Assembly (NCBI GenBank): GCA_902762335.1
Contig: CACWNZ010000078.1
Location: 1 to 8,028 of the forward strand
Source: an uncultured Ruminococcus sp.
Lineage (GTDB): Bacteria > Bacillota > Clostridia > Oscillospirales > Acutalibacteraceae
Direction of reading: 5' to 3'
DNA: 8,028 nt
Below are positions 1-5,945 of the stretch, piece by piece. Positions within the stretch are counted from its first letter, which is position 1; each line of letters opens with the position of its first letter. A program made the position numbers and the translations under genes. A model generated the notes under the pieces. It did no database searches, was not told the origin of the DNA, and worked only from the letters and a program-made list of their open reading frames with translations.

Positions 1-98
1 ACAGGGTAAAGCAGTGCGGCAGTACAGGCAAGAAAGCCTATCATCGTGATAATTGAAATAGCCCTTCGTATACGTCTGCGTCTTTTTTGTTTATTCAT
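1..98 (-). CDS. Probable class C (pilus) sortase, N-terminal fragment cut by the window edge
   Basis: Only the first 32 residues are inside the window. They start MNKQKRRRRIRR, a strongly basic cytoplasmic stretch, followed by one hydrophobic segment (about residues 13-30) ending in ALLYP. A basic N-terminus, a single membrane helix and a terminal LLYP are what class C sortases usually show before their extracytoplasmic catalytic domain. That domain, with its Cys and His, lies outside the window. The start follows a weak AGG seven bases upstream and lies 59 bases after the pilin stop. In pilus loci the sortase polymerising the backbone pilin commonly follows the pilin gene, so position supports the call as much as sequence does. 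A signal peptidase or another single-pass protein is not excluded. Confidence 0.55.
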   Translation of the reverse strand, partial: MNKQKRRRRIRRAISIITMIGFLACTAALLYP

Positions 99-118
99 CG
101 TAAAACCTGACACAGAGC

Positions 119-138
119 GCGGCAGGGTCAGCTGCCGC
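119..138 (-). other. Hairpin between the pilin and sortase genes
   Basis: GCGGCAG and CTGCCGC form a perfect 7-bp GC-rich stem with a 6-base loop in the 59-base gap between the pilin stop and the sortase start. No T-run follows on the minus strand, so it is not a standard rho-independent terminator. It could reduce read-through into the sortase gene or protect the 3' end of the pilin mRNA. That role is inference; the pairing is seen directly. Confidence 0.5.
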
Positions 139-157
139 ATCTGCGCTTAAGAAAGGC

Positions 158-1420
158 TTATTTCTTGTCAGCCTCTTCCTTTCTCTTTTTTCTGTTATAG
201 AGGAACAGAGTAAGGAAGCCTGCCATGCCGATAGCAGCTATTACAGTAATAACGATAGTACCGATACCGCCTGTTGAGGGGAGAGCCTGGATCTTGGGGT
301 CTACTATGTTTACAGGATCAACTTCGTGATTGATAACATTGATTACATTGCCTGTGTCTTCTTCTACCTGATACTCGTTAGTATAGGTCGCAGAACCTGC
401 TGCCTTATAACCGTCTTCTGACTTATAATATGTTGAGATATTATAGCTTGTAAGAACGCCTGCATCATCCATTTCCGCCTCAATAATGAACTTGTAAAGC
501 ATTTCATTGAGAACGTAGCCTCTGGGTGCATGAGTCTCCTTTAAATAATATGTACCCTCATCGAGACCGAGGAACTGGATATGACCGTTTGTATCGGAAA
601 CAGCCTGAGCGATCTTGCTTTCTTCTGTGCAAGCCTCATCGGAATAAAGTGTGAAGGTTGCGCCCGGAAGAGCAAACTCGTTCTTCTTGGTGGGGACGCC
701 GTCTTCATTCTCTGCGTCCTCAAACTCGCCGTCCTTCTTGAAGACCTTATTGAACTCGTAAGTCTCCTTGTCGCCGTCATCGCCGCTTTCTTCGTTCTGA
801 CCGTCAATGCTTGCGCATATACCAAAGGTGTAGTGATAGGTAGTCTTGTCCTTGGTCTTTGCGTTTTCACTGTCGTCAGGATCGTTGCTGTAAGTCAGGG
901 TAGCGCGGTTCTTGTTTTCTGCATAGTTAACGCCTGCGGTGTTGCAGAATACCGTGCTGTAGGTGATCTTTACGCTTTCGGAATCATGAGCTCTGATGAA
1001 AGCCTCATCAAATGCTACGGAATAAGCGACTGCATTGTCAAAGCTGTCATCTTCCGCGGGATCAAGCTCGGCGCCCTCTGCATCGTAAAGCTTGAGGGTG
1101 TAGTTGGTAACTACTTCGGGGGCAGCCTGAGGATCCTGGTCGTTCTCGATCTCTGTTGTAGGATCGGTATCTACGTCGTTTACCAATACGGTAAAGTTCT
1201 TTATGCCGAGGAAGGCTTCTGCATCAAGAGTATCCTCTACCTTATAAACAAGATCGGTATACTGATCCGAATATGAGGGGATAGTCATTTCGTCGAGAGC
1301 GAAGTCGATGGTGTCGCCGAATGCGACGGTATCGCCCTTATCTGTCTTAGAATTGATAACGTCAACAGTATCGGGCTTATGGCTGCCTACTACCTTCTTA
1401 TCAAAGCCGCTGTCGCTTGA
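158..1420 (-). pseudogene. Major pilin, 3' part (isopeptide domain, Cna-B-like domain, LPSTG anchor), separated from its start by a frameshift
   Basis: This frame encodes about 420 residues continuing the pilin begun at 1919, displaced by one base. It opens with SSDSGFDKKVVG, the strand that normally carries the isopeptide lysine of the second domain. That domain runs on through DTVAFGDTIDF and IPSYSDQY to NRATLTYSNDP, the usual place of its bonding Asn. A prealbumin/Cna-B-like domain follows: FNKVFKKDG (Lys), LPGATFTLY, the E-box YYLKETHAPRGY with its Glu, and TNEYQ (Asn). The C-terminus is a textbook cell-wall sorting signal: LPSTGG, a hydrophobic helix, then RKKRKEEADKK. In an intact gene it would be a sortase-polymerised, wall-anchored pilus shaft subunit. 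The nearest ATG (1486) lies in the overlap, where this frame is an out-of-frame reading of domain 1, and has no convincing ribosome binding site. This half is therefore probably not made unless the frame is restored. Confidence 0.85.
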
Positions 1421-1919
1421 CCTTTGCAAGTACGATGTAAAGACCTGCCTCAACGTCTGCGGTGTAGGTTCCGGCAGTCTCTTCATCTTCCTGAAGGTCT
1501 ATGTAGGTAAGGTCGCAGCCGCTCTCAGCGTTGTTGATGTTCTTTGCGATCTTTGTTATCTCGGCTGCGGTGGGCTTTTCGATGTCGGCGATCTTGAGAT
1601 CCTTCGTTGTGTCATCGGGATCCTTGCCGAGGCTGCACAGCTCATAGCCCGCAAGACGACCGTTCTTATAAACGCCCTTTACGATCTGATAAGCCGTTAC
1701 TTTAAGGTTATCCGTTTCTCTGAGGTCAGTTACCGTGATAGTGCTTATGGTCTTATAAGCTGTACCAGGCTGTTCCGCTGTCTGCTCGGTAGCCTGCTGA
1801 TAATCCGTACCCTTCCACTCATCTACCTTTGTATGAGCAAAAACAGGTACAACCGACATGCTCGCAACTGTTGCTGCAGCAAGTGCTGCGGTAAGGATCT
1901 TCACAATACTTTTCTTCAT
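1401..1919 (-). CDS. Major pilin, 5' part: signal peptide and truncated N-terminal domain, ending early at a frameshift
   Basis: This is the true start of the pilin gene: AGGAG at 1928-1932 sits eight bases before the ATG. Residues 1-28 are a clear secretion signal (MKKSIVKILTAALAAA, then PVFA before the cleavage site). Domain 1 follows, with VTAYQIVKGVYKNGRLAGYEL and EAGLYIVLA, typical of N-terminal domains of Clostridia major pilins. After VLAK the frame reads VKRQRL and stops at 1401-1403. Skipping the single G at 1421 turns the reading into AKSSDSGFDKK and opens the remaining 420 residues. In relatives I recall, roughly 40-60 residues lie between GLYxVL and the KSS..DKK strand, often including a YNP motif. 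They are missing, so this is a deletion plus frame loss rather than one stray base. The product would be a 172-residue secreted fragment lacking the wall anchor. Confidence 0.8.
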   Translation of the reverse strand: MKKSIVKILTAALAAATVASMSVVPVFAHTKVDEWKGTDYQQATEQTAEQPGTAYKTISTITVTDLRETDNLKVTAYQIVKGVYKNGRLAGYELCSLGKDPDDTTKDLKIADIEKPTAAEITKIAKNINNAESGCDLTYIDLQEDEETAGTYTADVEAGLYIVLAKVKRQRL

Positions 1920-1945
1920 GTTTCATTCTCCTGTCTTTAGATATT

Positions 1946-1964
1946 TCCGGATCTGTGTTCCGGA
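1946..1964 (-). other. Small hairpin close to the pilin ribosome binding site
   Basis: Two copies of the self-complementary hexamer TCCGGA, separated by seven bases, can form a 6-bp hairpin 14 bases upstream of the AGGAG. It is the last structure of the long leader and could act as the output end of a leader regulator. No T-run follows, so any effect would be on translation or RNA stability. Weak evidence. Confidence 0.3.
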
Positions 1965-2052
1965 TGCTGCCATGATTATGCTTGCCATCTGCAATGTAAG
2001 CCTTATTCAGATCACCAACCTTTGACTTGACATTTTCACTGTCGTGCTCTTT

Positions 2053-2220
2053 TCTGTCCGTATGGACAGATACGCTTGTGGTACAGTTTCTACGGGACAT
2101 CTGACCGCAAAGAGCCGCTCATCCGCCGGGGCGGGATACCCCCGGGGCTTTTGCGTCTGCTCTCCGATCGTGTGAGACTGCCCCCTATTACCGCTGTAAA
2201 GCTCACAAGGAAGCAGACAC
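2053..2220 (-). ncRNA. Large structured RNA element in the 5' leader of the pilin gene
   Basis: The leader between the predicted start of transcription (about 2295) and the pilin ATG is about 375 nt, and its central part is GC-rich and highly self-complementary. Pairings read on the minus strand: GTCTGCT (2218-2212) with AGCAGAC (2161-2155); TGTGAG (2207-2202) with CTCACA (2176-2171); CGCAAA (2155-2150) with TTTGCG (2111-2106); AGCC (2149-2146) with GGCT (2116-2113); CCGGGG (2145-2140) with CCCCGG (2131-2126); TCTGTCC with GGACAGA (2070-2053). Two stretches have alternative partners. The first, CTTGTG (2209-2204), can pair with CACAAG (2080-2075). The second, CGTAT, can pair with ATACG across 2074-2059. 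I could not match it to a riboswitch consensus I know (c-di-GMP, TPP, FMN, SAM, lysine and glycine were considered). A raiA-type or other large leader RNA is possible but unverified. Confidence 0.5.
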
Positions 2221-2301
2221 AACATATTCACTTGCGCATTAGAACCTTTGATATATTCTCACAATAATCATAAAAGCAAGAATATACCTGTGAATAAATA
2301 G

Positions 2302-2330
2302 ATTGTATCATAAACTCTTTATTATTTCAA
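2302..2330 (-). promoter_or_regulatory. Promoter of the pilin-sortase transcript
   Basis: TTGAAA (2330-2325) and TACAAT (2307-2302) are separated by 17 bases, and a TG one base before the -10 makes it an extended -10. This is a strong housekeeping-sigma match in AT-rich DNA. It predicts a start near 2295, leaving a leader of about 375 nt before the pilin ATG. Confidence 0.7.
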
Positions 2331-2448
2331 TAGTTATATTAAAAAATTGGTATTTTTTGTGCAAAAATTCCTAATTCAGGATAATACAATGTGTTGATTA
2401 GGACACAAGTATGCTGTTTGATAAACTTTTGCAAAACTTTCCGATCCT
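2331..2448. other. AT-rich intergenic stretch upstream of the pilin promoter
   Basis: No gene is visible. It contains a spaced inverted repeat, TCCTAAT at 2369-2375 and ATTAGGA at 2397-2403 (7-bp arms, 21 bases apart), a possible binding site for a regulator of the pilin promoter. A 10-bp palindrome TTTTGCAAAA lies at 2427-2436, soon after the stop of the upstream small gene; it has only two GC pairs and no loop, so it is a poor terminator. A second weaker promoter reading TTGTGT-16-TATTAT on the minus strand (2406-2379) is also possible. Confidence 0.3.
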
Positions 2449-2736
2449 TCAGCGGACGGCGGGTACGGCAGACTCGACAAACCATCTGCCCACTCTTGAG
2501 GCGAACAGTCCGCAGGTCTTTTCAAAAAAGAGAAGCTTCTCCTCTCCCCTTATCACCACGGTATAGCAGTCGCCGCTCCTGCCGCTTTCGAGCGTCGATG
2601 CAGGGCGAAAATCCCTGACGGCATCTATAGTGAAAATACGCCCGTCAGACCATATTATCGAGCGGGGCATCATGTAGCCGGTCGGGTCAAAGTCGGTATT
2701 CACCTTTACGTAGATCCTTTCGGAATATCCTTTCAT
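2449..2736 (-). CDS. Small SOS-controlled protein of unknown function (95 residues)
   Basis: The frame is open much further upstream, but the start is fixed by AAGGAGG (2750-2744) seven bases before the ATG at 2736, just downstream of a promoter with a LexA box. The 95-residue product has no signal peptide or membrane segment. It begins MKGYSERIYVKVNTDFDPTG and contains PRSIIWSDGRIFTIDAVRDF, then CYTVVIRGEEKLLFFE, and ends RVGRWFVESAVPAVR. Alternating hydrophobic residues suggest a small, mostly beta-sheet fold. I recall similar small proteins in Clostridia near Y-family polymerases, but cannot name a domain with confidence. Sharing a LexA-controlled promoter type with the polymerase/YolD operon about 3 kb away suggests a role in the DNA-damage response. 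It is transcribed alone: a terminator lies upstream and a separate promoter downstream. Confidence 0.8.
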   Translation of the reverse strand: MKGYSERIYVKVNTDFDPTGYMMPRSIIWSDGRIFTIDAVRDFRPASTLESGRSGDCYTVVIRGEEKLLFFEKTCGLFASRVGRWFVESAVPAVR

Positions 2737-2755
2737 AGCCGTACCTCCTTTTGTG

Positions 2756-2805
2756 CGAACATTTGTTCTTGATATTATATTAGCATATTGCGGCGCAGAT
2801 GTAAA
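2756..2805 (-). promoter_or_regulatory. LexA-repressed promoter of the small SOS gene
   Basis: On the minus strand, TTTACA (2805-2800) and TAATAT (2782-2777) are 17 bases apart with a TGC extension before the -10. Seven bases further is a LexA box at 2769-2756; on the plus strand it reads CGAACATTTGTTCT, matching the Gram-positive consensus CGAAC-N4-GTTC on both arms. The box would cover the transcription start, so bound LexA would block initiation until DNA damage. The ribosome binding site follows within ten bases. Confidence 0.85.
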
Positions 2806-2849
2806 GAAAAGAAGGATGGCAATATATACAAAAAAAGGTACTCTTAAGC

Positions 2850-2887
2850 AAAATCCGCCGCAGTCCATCACGGGAAGCTGCGGCGGA
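2850..2887 (-). terminator. Rho-independent terminator after the antiporter gene
   Basis: TCCGCCGCAG (2854-2863) and CTGCGGCGGA (2878-2887) form a perfect 10-bp GC-rich stem with a 14-base loop, 27 bases after the antiporter stop. On the minus strand the stem runs into TTTTG, with a second T-run a little further on. The T-tract is short, but stem and position fit a terminator insulating the SOS gene from antiporter transcripts. Confidence 0.75.
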
Positions 2888-2914
2888 ATGATATACGGCG
2901 AAACGACCGTACCG

Positions 2915-4615
2915 TTATTTTTTCTTGCCCTTTGATGCGGAAGCGTTCTTTTTGACAAGAGGAACGCTCTTGTTGTCATTGCCGAAGATGAACTTGATCG
3001 CAACGAGCACGCCGATCATCAGGACAACGGAAACGCCGAGAACGACAAAGACGTTCTGTACGAAGCCCGCAAGCAGATAGCCGAGAGCGGACACCGCCGC
3101 AACGGTCATAGCGTAAGGAAGCTGAGTGGAAACGTGGTTGACGTGGTCACACTGTGCGCCCGTAGATGCCATGATAGTGGTATCCGATATAGGCGAGCAG
3201 TGATCTCCGCAGACAGCGCCCGCAAGGCACGCCGAAATGCAGATGACTACCATTGAAGGAATGCCGTTCTCTGCGGCATTGACGAGTTGATCTCCGAATA
3301 CGCCCGTAACTATGGGGATAAGTATGCCGAAGGTACCCCATGAAGTACCCGTTGCAAAGGAAAGACCCAGCGCCACGAGGAAGAGTATCATCGGAAGAAG
3401 GATCTGAACGGCAGTGGCGTTTTCTACTATGCCCTTTACGAATTCACCTGCGCCGAGGGTGTTGGTCATGGATTTGAGCGTCCACGCGAAAATAAGGATA
3501 AGTATAGCGGGGACCATCTGCTTGAAGCCCGCTACTATGGATTCCATACACTCCGTAAACTTAAGCACCCTTCTGAGCATGAAGTAGATCATTATTATGA
3601 TGAGCGCGCCTATGGAGCCGATAGAAAGACCGTATGACGCATCCGAGTTGGCAAAGGCATCTATAACGTTCTCGCCCTTGAAAATGCCGCCCGTATAGAG
3701 CATACCGAGCACGCAGCAGGATATGAGTATTATAACGGGAAGGATAAGATCGATGACCCTGCCCCTTGTCGTGGAGGGCTTGTCGTCATCGGGATATACG
3801 CTGTTGCGGGACGTGAAAAGGTCGCCGTGTATAGCGTTTACCTCATGCTTTCTCATAGGACCGTAATCGACGTTTGAAACGGCAATGAAGATCACCATTA
3901 TCAGTGTGAGCAGAGCGTAAAGGTTGTAGGGTATGGTGCTGATAAAGAGCTGTATACCGTTAACACCCTCGACGGTGCCGCTTACTGCCGCCGCCCATGA
4001 GGATATCGGGGCAATTATGCAGACGGGCGCCGCAGTGGCGTCGATAAGATAAGCAAGCTTGGAACGGGAGATCTGATGCTTGTCGGTGACGGGGCGCATT
4101 ACCGAGCCGACCGTCAGACAGTTGAAATAGTCGTCAACAAAAATGAGCACGCCGAGAAAAAACGTGGAGAGGCTCGCCCCTACCCTCGTTTTTATGTGCT
4201 TTGCCGCCCATTCGCCGTAGGCGCGGCTGCCGCCCGCCTTGTTCATGAGAACGACGACTGCGCCGAGAGCAACGAGGAAGATAAGTATGCCGACGTTATA
4301 GCTGTCGGCAACGTTGCTTATCAGTCCGTCCTGAACTATGTAGTTCATGGCTCCCTCAAAGCCCGTGCCGAAGGTTATCGCCGCGATGATCGCGCCGGAA
4401 ACGATGCCGAAGAACAGCGACGAATATACCTCCTTTGTGATGAGCGCAAGTCCGATCGCTATTATCGGCGGTACGAGCGACCACATTGAGCCGACTGCAG
4501 TTTCACCGTCCATTGTGACGGCCTGCGTTATCGGGGTCTGCACACAGCAGAATACGGTATACAGGATTATCGCGCCGATAAAGATCAGGTTTTTTATCAG
4601 GTTTTTCTTTTTCAT
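2915..4615 (-). CDS. Na+/H+ antiporter, NhaC family
   Basis: A 566-residue polytopic membrane protein with about a dozen hydrophobic segments. It is recognised by family landmarks: LIFVDDYFNCLTVGSVMRP (acidic pair at 161-162), IDATAAPVCIIAPISSWAAA (191-210), TGTSWGTFGI (422-431) and CGDHCSPISDTTIMAS (469-484). Members exchange Na+ for H+ across the cytoplasmic membrane; related MleN- and YheL-type proteins couple Na+ and H+ to organic acids or amino acids, so the exact substrate is not settled. Length fits the longer members, and the basic tail (KKNASASKGKKK) is cytoplasmic or disordered. The ATG at 4615 is preceded by AAAGG about ten bases upstream, a modest ribosome binding site. It has its own promoter and terminator, so it appears monocistronic and unrelated in function to the flanking genes. 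Confidence 0.92.
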   Translation of the reverse strand: MKKKNLIKNLIFIGAIILYTVFCCVQTPITQAVTMDGETAVGSMWSLVPPIIAIGLALITKEVYSSLFFGIVSGAIIAAITFGTGFEGAMNYIVQDGLISNVADSYNVGILIFLVALGAVVVLMNKAGGSRAYGEWAAKHIKTRVGASLSTFFLGVLIFVDDYFNCLTVGSVMRPVTDKHQISRSKLAYLIDATAAPVCIIAPISSWAAAVSGTVEGVNGIQLFISTIPYNLYALLTLIMVIFIAVSNVDYGPMRKHEVNAIHGDLFTSRNSVYPDDDKPSTTRGRVIDLILPVIILISCCVLGMLYTGGIFKGENVIDAFANSDASYGLSIGSIGALIIIMIYFMLRRVLKFTECMESIVAGFKQMVPAILILIFAWTLKSMTNTLGAGEFVKGIVENATAVQILLPMILFLVALGLSFATGTSWGTFGILIPIVTGVFGDQLVNAAENGIPSMVVICISACLAGAVCGDHCSPISDTTIMASTGAQCDHVNHVSTQLPYAMTVAAVSALGYLLAGFVQNVFVVLGVSVVLMIGVLVAIKFIFGNDNKSVPLVKKNASASKGKKK

Positions 4616-4641
4616 TTCTATCTGCCTTTCGTAAGATTTTC

Positions 4642-4676
4642 ATGGCATTTAGGGTAAAAATACCTTTTACTGCCAT
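4642..4676 (-). other. Leader hairpin upstream of the antiporter gene
   Basis: ATGGCA (4642-4647) pairs with TGCCAT (4671-4676), and inside it GTAAAA (4654-4659) pairs with TTTTAC (4665-4670). The result is a two-part stem of 12 pairs with a 6-base bulge on one side. It lies between the predicted transcription start and the ribosome binding site. No T-run follows and it is too small for a known ion-sensing riboswitch, so only a local effect on translation or stability can be suggested. Confidence 0.4.
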
Positions 4677-4687
4677 AAATTGCTTAC

Positions 4688-4716
4688 ATAATAGCATATT
4701 CACGAAAAGTTATCAA
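4688..4716 (-). promoter_or_regulatory. Promoter of the antiporter gene
   Basis: TTGATA (4716-4711) and TATTAT (4693-4688) are 17 bases apart, with TGC directly before the -10 (extended -10). The predicted start near 4681 leaves a leader of about 65 nt containing a hairpin. No clear terminator for the upstream lipoprotein gene was found in this AT-rich gap, so some read-through is possible. Confidence 0.7.
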
Positions 4717-4772
4717 TAATTTTATCAAAATAGCGAAAAAAATTTATATATTATGACACTTTTGTAAAGGAT

Positions 4773-5381
4773 TCATTCCATATCCTCGTCTGACGGCTGA
4801 TCCTCCCCGTTTTCATCATAGCTTTCCTCTTCAGAACTCTCCTCATCATAGCTTTCTTCCTCGGAGCTTTCCTCATCGGAACTTTCCTCATCATAACTTT
4901 CTTCCTCAGAACTTTCCTCATCGGAGCTTTCCTCATCGGAGCTTTCCTCATCATAACTTTCTTCCTCAGAGCTTTCCTCATCGGAGCTTTCTTCCTCATA
5001 CGAGTCCTCAGAGGTATCGCTTTCCTCCTGTGAAGGCTCTGACCTTGACGTATGATCGGAAAACTCATCGGTAAATACGAAGAAGGAGCTTTTCGTATCA
5101 CTCTCCTGCCCGTCGCTTTCGGTCCGGTCGTCCGATGCGTCGCTCTGTAAAGGCGGATAGCTTTCATATCTTGAAGGCAGCGGGGTATCCTCCTCAGAGC
5201 TTTCGGTACTGCTCTCGTCCTCTTCGGGCAGGCTCTTTCTCTCCGTAAACGGATTTTTTATCTCGCTCTCGGGCTGCGGCAAAGGCTGTGTCTCGTCCTG
5301 CGGAGCCTTGTTGGTCTTGCAGCCCGTCACAGCCGCAAAGGAAATTGCCAGCGCAGCAAGTGTTATTATCAATTTTTTCAC
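4773..5381 (-). CDS. Repeat-bearing acidic lipoprotein of unknown function
   Basis: Predicted lipid-anchored surface protein of 202 residues. The signal peptide starts MKKLIITLAALA and ends in the lipobox VTGC; the Cys (residue 21) would be lipidated. The start is GTG at 5381: AAGGAA (5396-5391) lies nine bases upstream. A second GTG at 5390 would add three residues but nearly touches that ribosome binding site. After the Cys comes a Pro/Glu/Ser-rich stretch without recognisable domain, a short hydrophobic patch SSFFVFTDEF, then 13 tandem pentapeptides of the form S-[SY]-[DE]-E-[EN] and an acidic tail. The mature protein is extremely acidic and probably disordered. It may be a surface spacer or cation-binding polymer, but no function can be assigned. 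It has its own promoter; neighbours offer no clue. Confidence 0.82.
   Translation of the reverse strand: MKKLIITLAALAISFAAVTGCKTNKAPQDETQPLPQPESEIKNPFTERKSLPEEDESSTESSEEDTPLPSRYESYPPLQSDASDDRTESDGQESDTKSSFFVFTDEFSDHTSRSEPSQEESDTSEDSYEEESSDEESSEEESYDEESSDEESSDEESSEEESYDEESSDEESSEEESYDEESSEEESYDENGEDQPSDEDME
4809..5003 (-). repeat. 13 tandem 15-bp units encoding acidic pentapeptides
   Basis: Thirteen 15-base units encode SYEEE, SSDEE, SSEEE, SYDEE, SSDEE, SSDEE, SSEEE, SYDEE, SSDEE, SSEEE, SYDEE, SSEEE and SYDEN. The order SSDEE-SSEEE-SYDEE recurs as a 45-base higher-order unit, suggesting expansion by slippage or unequal recombination. Any gain or loss of whole units keeps the reading frame, so the length can vary without destroying the protein. 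Confidence 0.9.
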
Positions 5382-5390
5382 GTTCCGCAC

Positions 5391-5396
5391 TTCCTT
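5391..5396 (-). promoter_or_regulatory. Ribosome binding site that decides the lipoprotein start
   Basis: AAGGAA on the minus strand is nine bases from the GTG at 5381 but directly against the alternative GTG at 5390. Only the downstream start has workable spacing, and it gives a cleaner signal peptide beginning MKKL. Confidence 0.6.
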
Positions 5397-5414
5397 TATT
5401 TTTTTGATACTAAT

Positions 5415-5444
5415 ATTATATTACAGATCAGTACACCGCCGCAA
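5415..5444 (-). promoter_or_regulatory. Promoter of the lipoprotein gene
   Basis: A perfect TATAAT (5420-5415) is preceded at 18 bases by TTGCGG (5444-5439), a partial -35. The predicted start near 5408 leaves a leader of only about 27 nt containing the ribosome binding site. Confidence 0.6.
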
Positions 5445-5450
5445 TAAGAA

Positions 5451-5466
5451 AAAACGCAAAGCTGCG
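5451..5466 (-). terminator. Weak possible terminator after the yolD-like gene
   Basis: On the minus strand CGCA-GCTT-TGCG is followed directly by six T residues, starting just after the YolD-like stop. The T-run is good but the stem is only 4 bp, so termination may be partial and some SOS-induced transcript may continue into the lipoprotein gene. Confidence 0.35.
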
Positions 5467-5468
5467 GA

Positions 5469-5945
5469 TCAGCCGATAAAGTCGTCCATGCCCTCGCAGT
5501 AAATATCCATGATATTCTCAAACGGTATCCCGATACAGGGTATGCGCCTGTCAGCTATATCATCAGAGCCGTAAAGCTCAAGCTTTTTTGCGATAGTGTC
5601 TATCCCCCGCAGTCTGCCCGTGAGCGTAACGTAGCTTCCGCCGCTTTTAATACCGTCGGGCTCAAAGCAGGATACGCTCACCGTCGGGGCGGAGCCGTCT
5701 GCGGCAAGGCTGATGATGAAAGACAGCTTGCGGTCGAGCATATCAAGCTCCCCTGCCGAAAGCTCGGCGCGGCTCTGAGTGAGCCTGCCCTCTTCCCTTA
5801 CCATGTCTTCATAGCCCGAAAGCGCCGCAAAGGAGGAAAACTGTGCAGTTCTGTCGTGCATCGTCATGCGTTTGCGCGAGGATTGCGGTCGGGGAAGATC
5901 AATTATATCTCCGTAAAGCCGTTCGGCTTCACATTTATCATTCAC
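5469..5945 (-). CDS. YolD-like family protein, partner of the Y-family polymerase
   Basis: A 158-residue soluble protein with the YolD-family pattern. Near the N-terminus are YGDIIDLPRP and MTMHDRTAQFSSFAALSGYEDMV (about residues 11-50). A predicted helical stretch with LDRKLSFI follows, and a C-terminal half with SGGSYVTLTGRLRGID and IPFENIMDI. YolD-like proteins occur next to UvrX/YqjW-type Y-family polymerases in Firmicutes and have been proposed as functional stand-ins for UmuD; the biochemical role is not established. The start is GTG at 5945, whose bases overlap the polymerase stop (GTGA, four bases). No strong ribosome binding site of its own is apparent, so translation is probably coupled to the polymerase. 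Expression would follow the LexA-controlled promoter about 1.6 kb upstream. Confidence 0.88.
   Translation of the reverse strand: MNDKCEAERLYGDIIDLPRPQSSRKRMTMHDRTAQFSSFAALSGYEDMVREEGRLTQSRAELSAGELDMLDRKLSFIISLAADGSAPTVSVSCFEPDGIKSGGSYVTLTGRLRGIDTIAKKLELYGSDDIADRRIPCIGIPFENIMDIYCEGMDDFIG

Noticed and set aside
581..1276. 231-residue hydrophobic plus-strand reading frame antisense to the pilin
   Set aside because: Its composition is the mirror of acidic and polar codons in the real pilin frame; no ribosome binding site or recognisable motif.
1401..1425. Programmed ribosomal frameshift in the pilin
   Set aside because: No slippery heptamer or following pseudoknot is evident, and family residues are missing at the junction, which points to a deletion.
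1421..1486. ATG at 1486 as a genuine start for the 3' pilin fragment
   Set aside because: Residues before SSDSGF are an out-of-frame reading of domain 1, and no good ribosome binding site precedes the ATG.
1819..2100. 93-residue minus-strand upstream reading frame in the pilin leader
   Set aside because: No ribosome binding site, no protein-like pattern, and it overlaps the pilin start out of frame.
2053..2220. c-di-GMP type I riboswitch
   Set aside because: A GACGCAAA-like string occurs, but the rest of the consensus (such as the GGGCAAACC segment and tetraloop receptor layout) is not present.
2737..3003. N-terminal extension of the small SOS protein by about 89 residues
   Set aside because: The extension would read through the terminator, promoter and LexA box; AAGGAGG directly before the internal ATG at 2736 fixes a shorter protein.
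4809..5003. CRISPR array
   Set aside because: Units are contiguous 15-mers without spacers and lie inside a coding frame.
4751..5167. Basic Arg/Lys/Met/Ala repeat protein in another minus-strand frame
   Set aside because: It is the shifted-frame shadow of the acidic repeat; the other frame has a ribosome binding site, signal peptide and lipobox.
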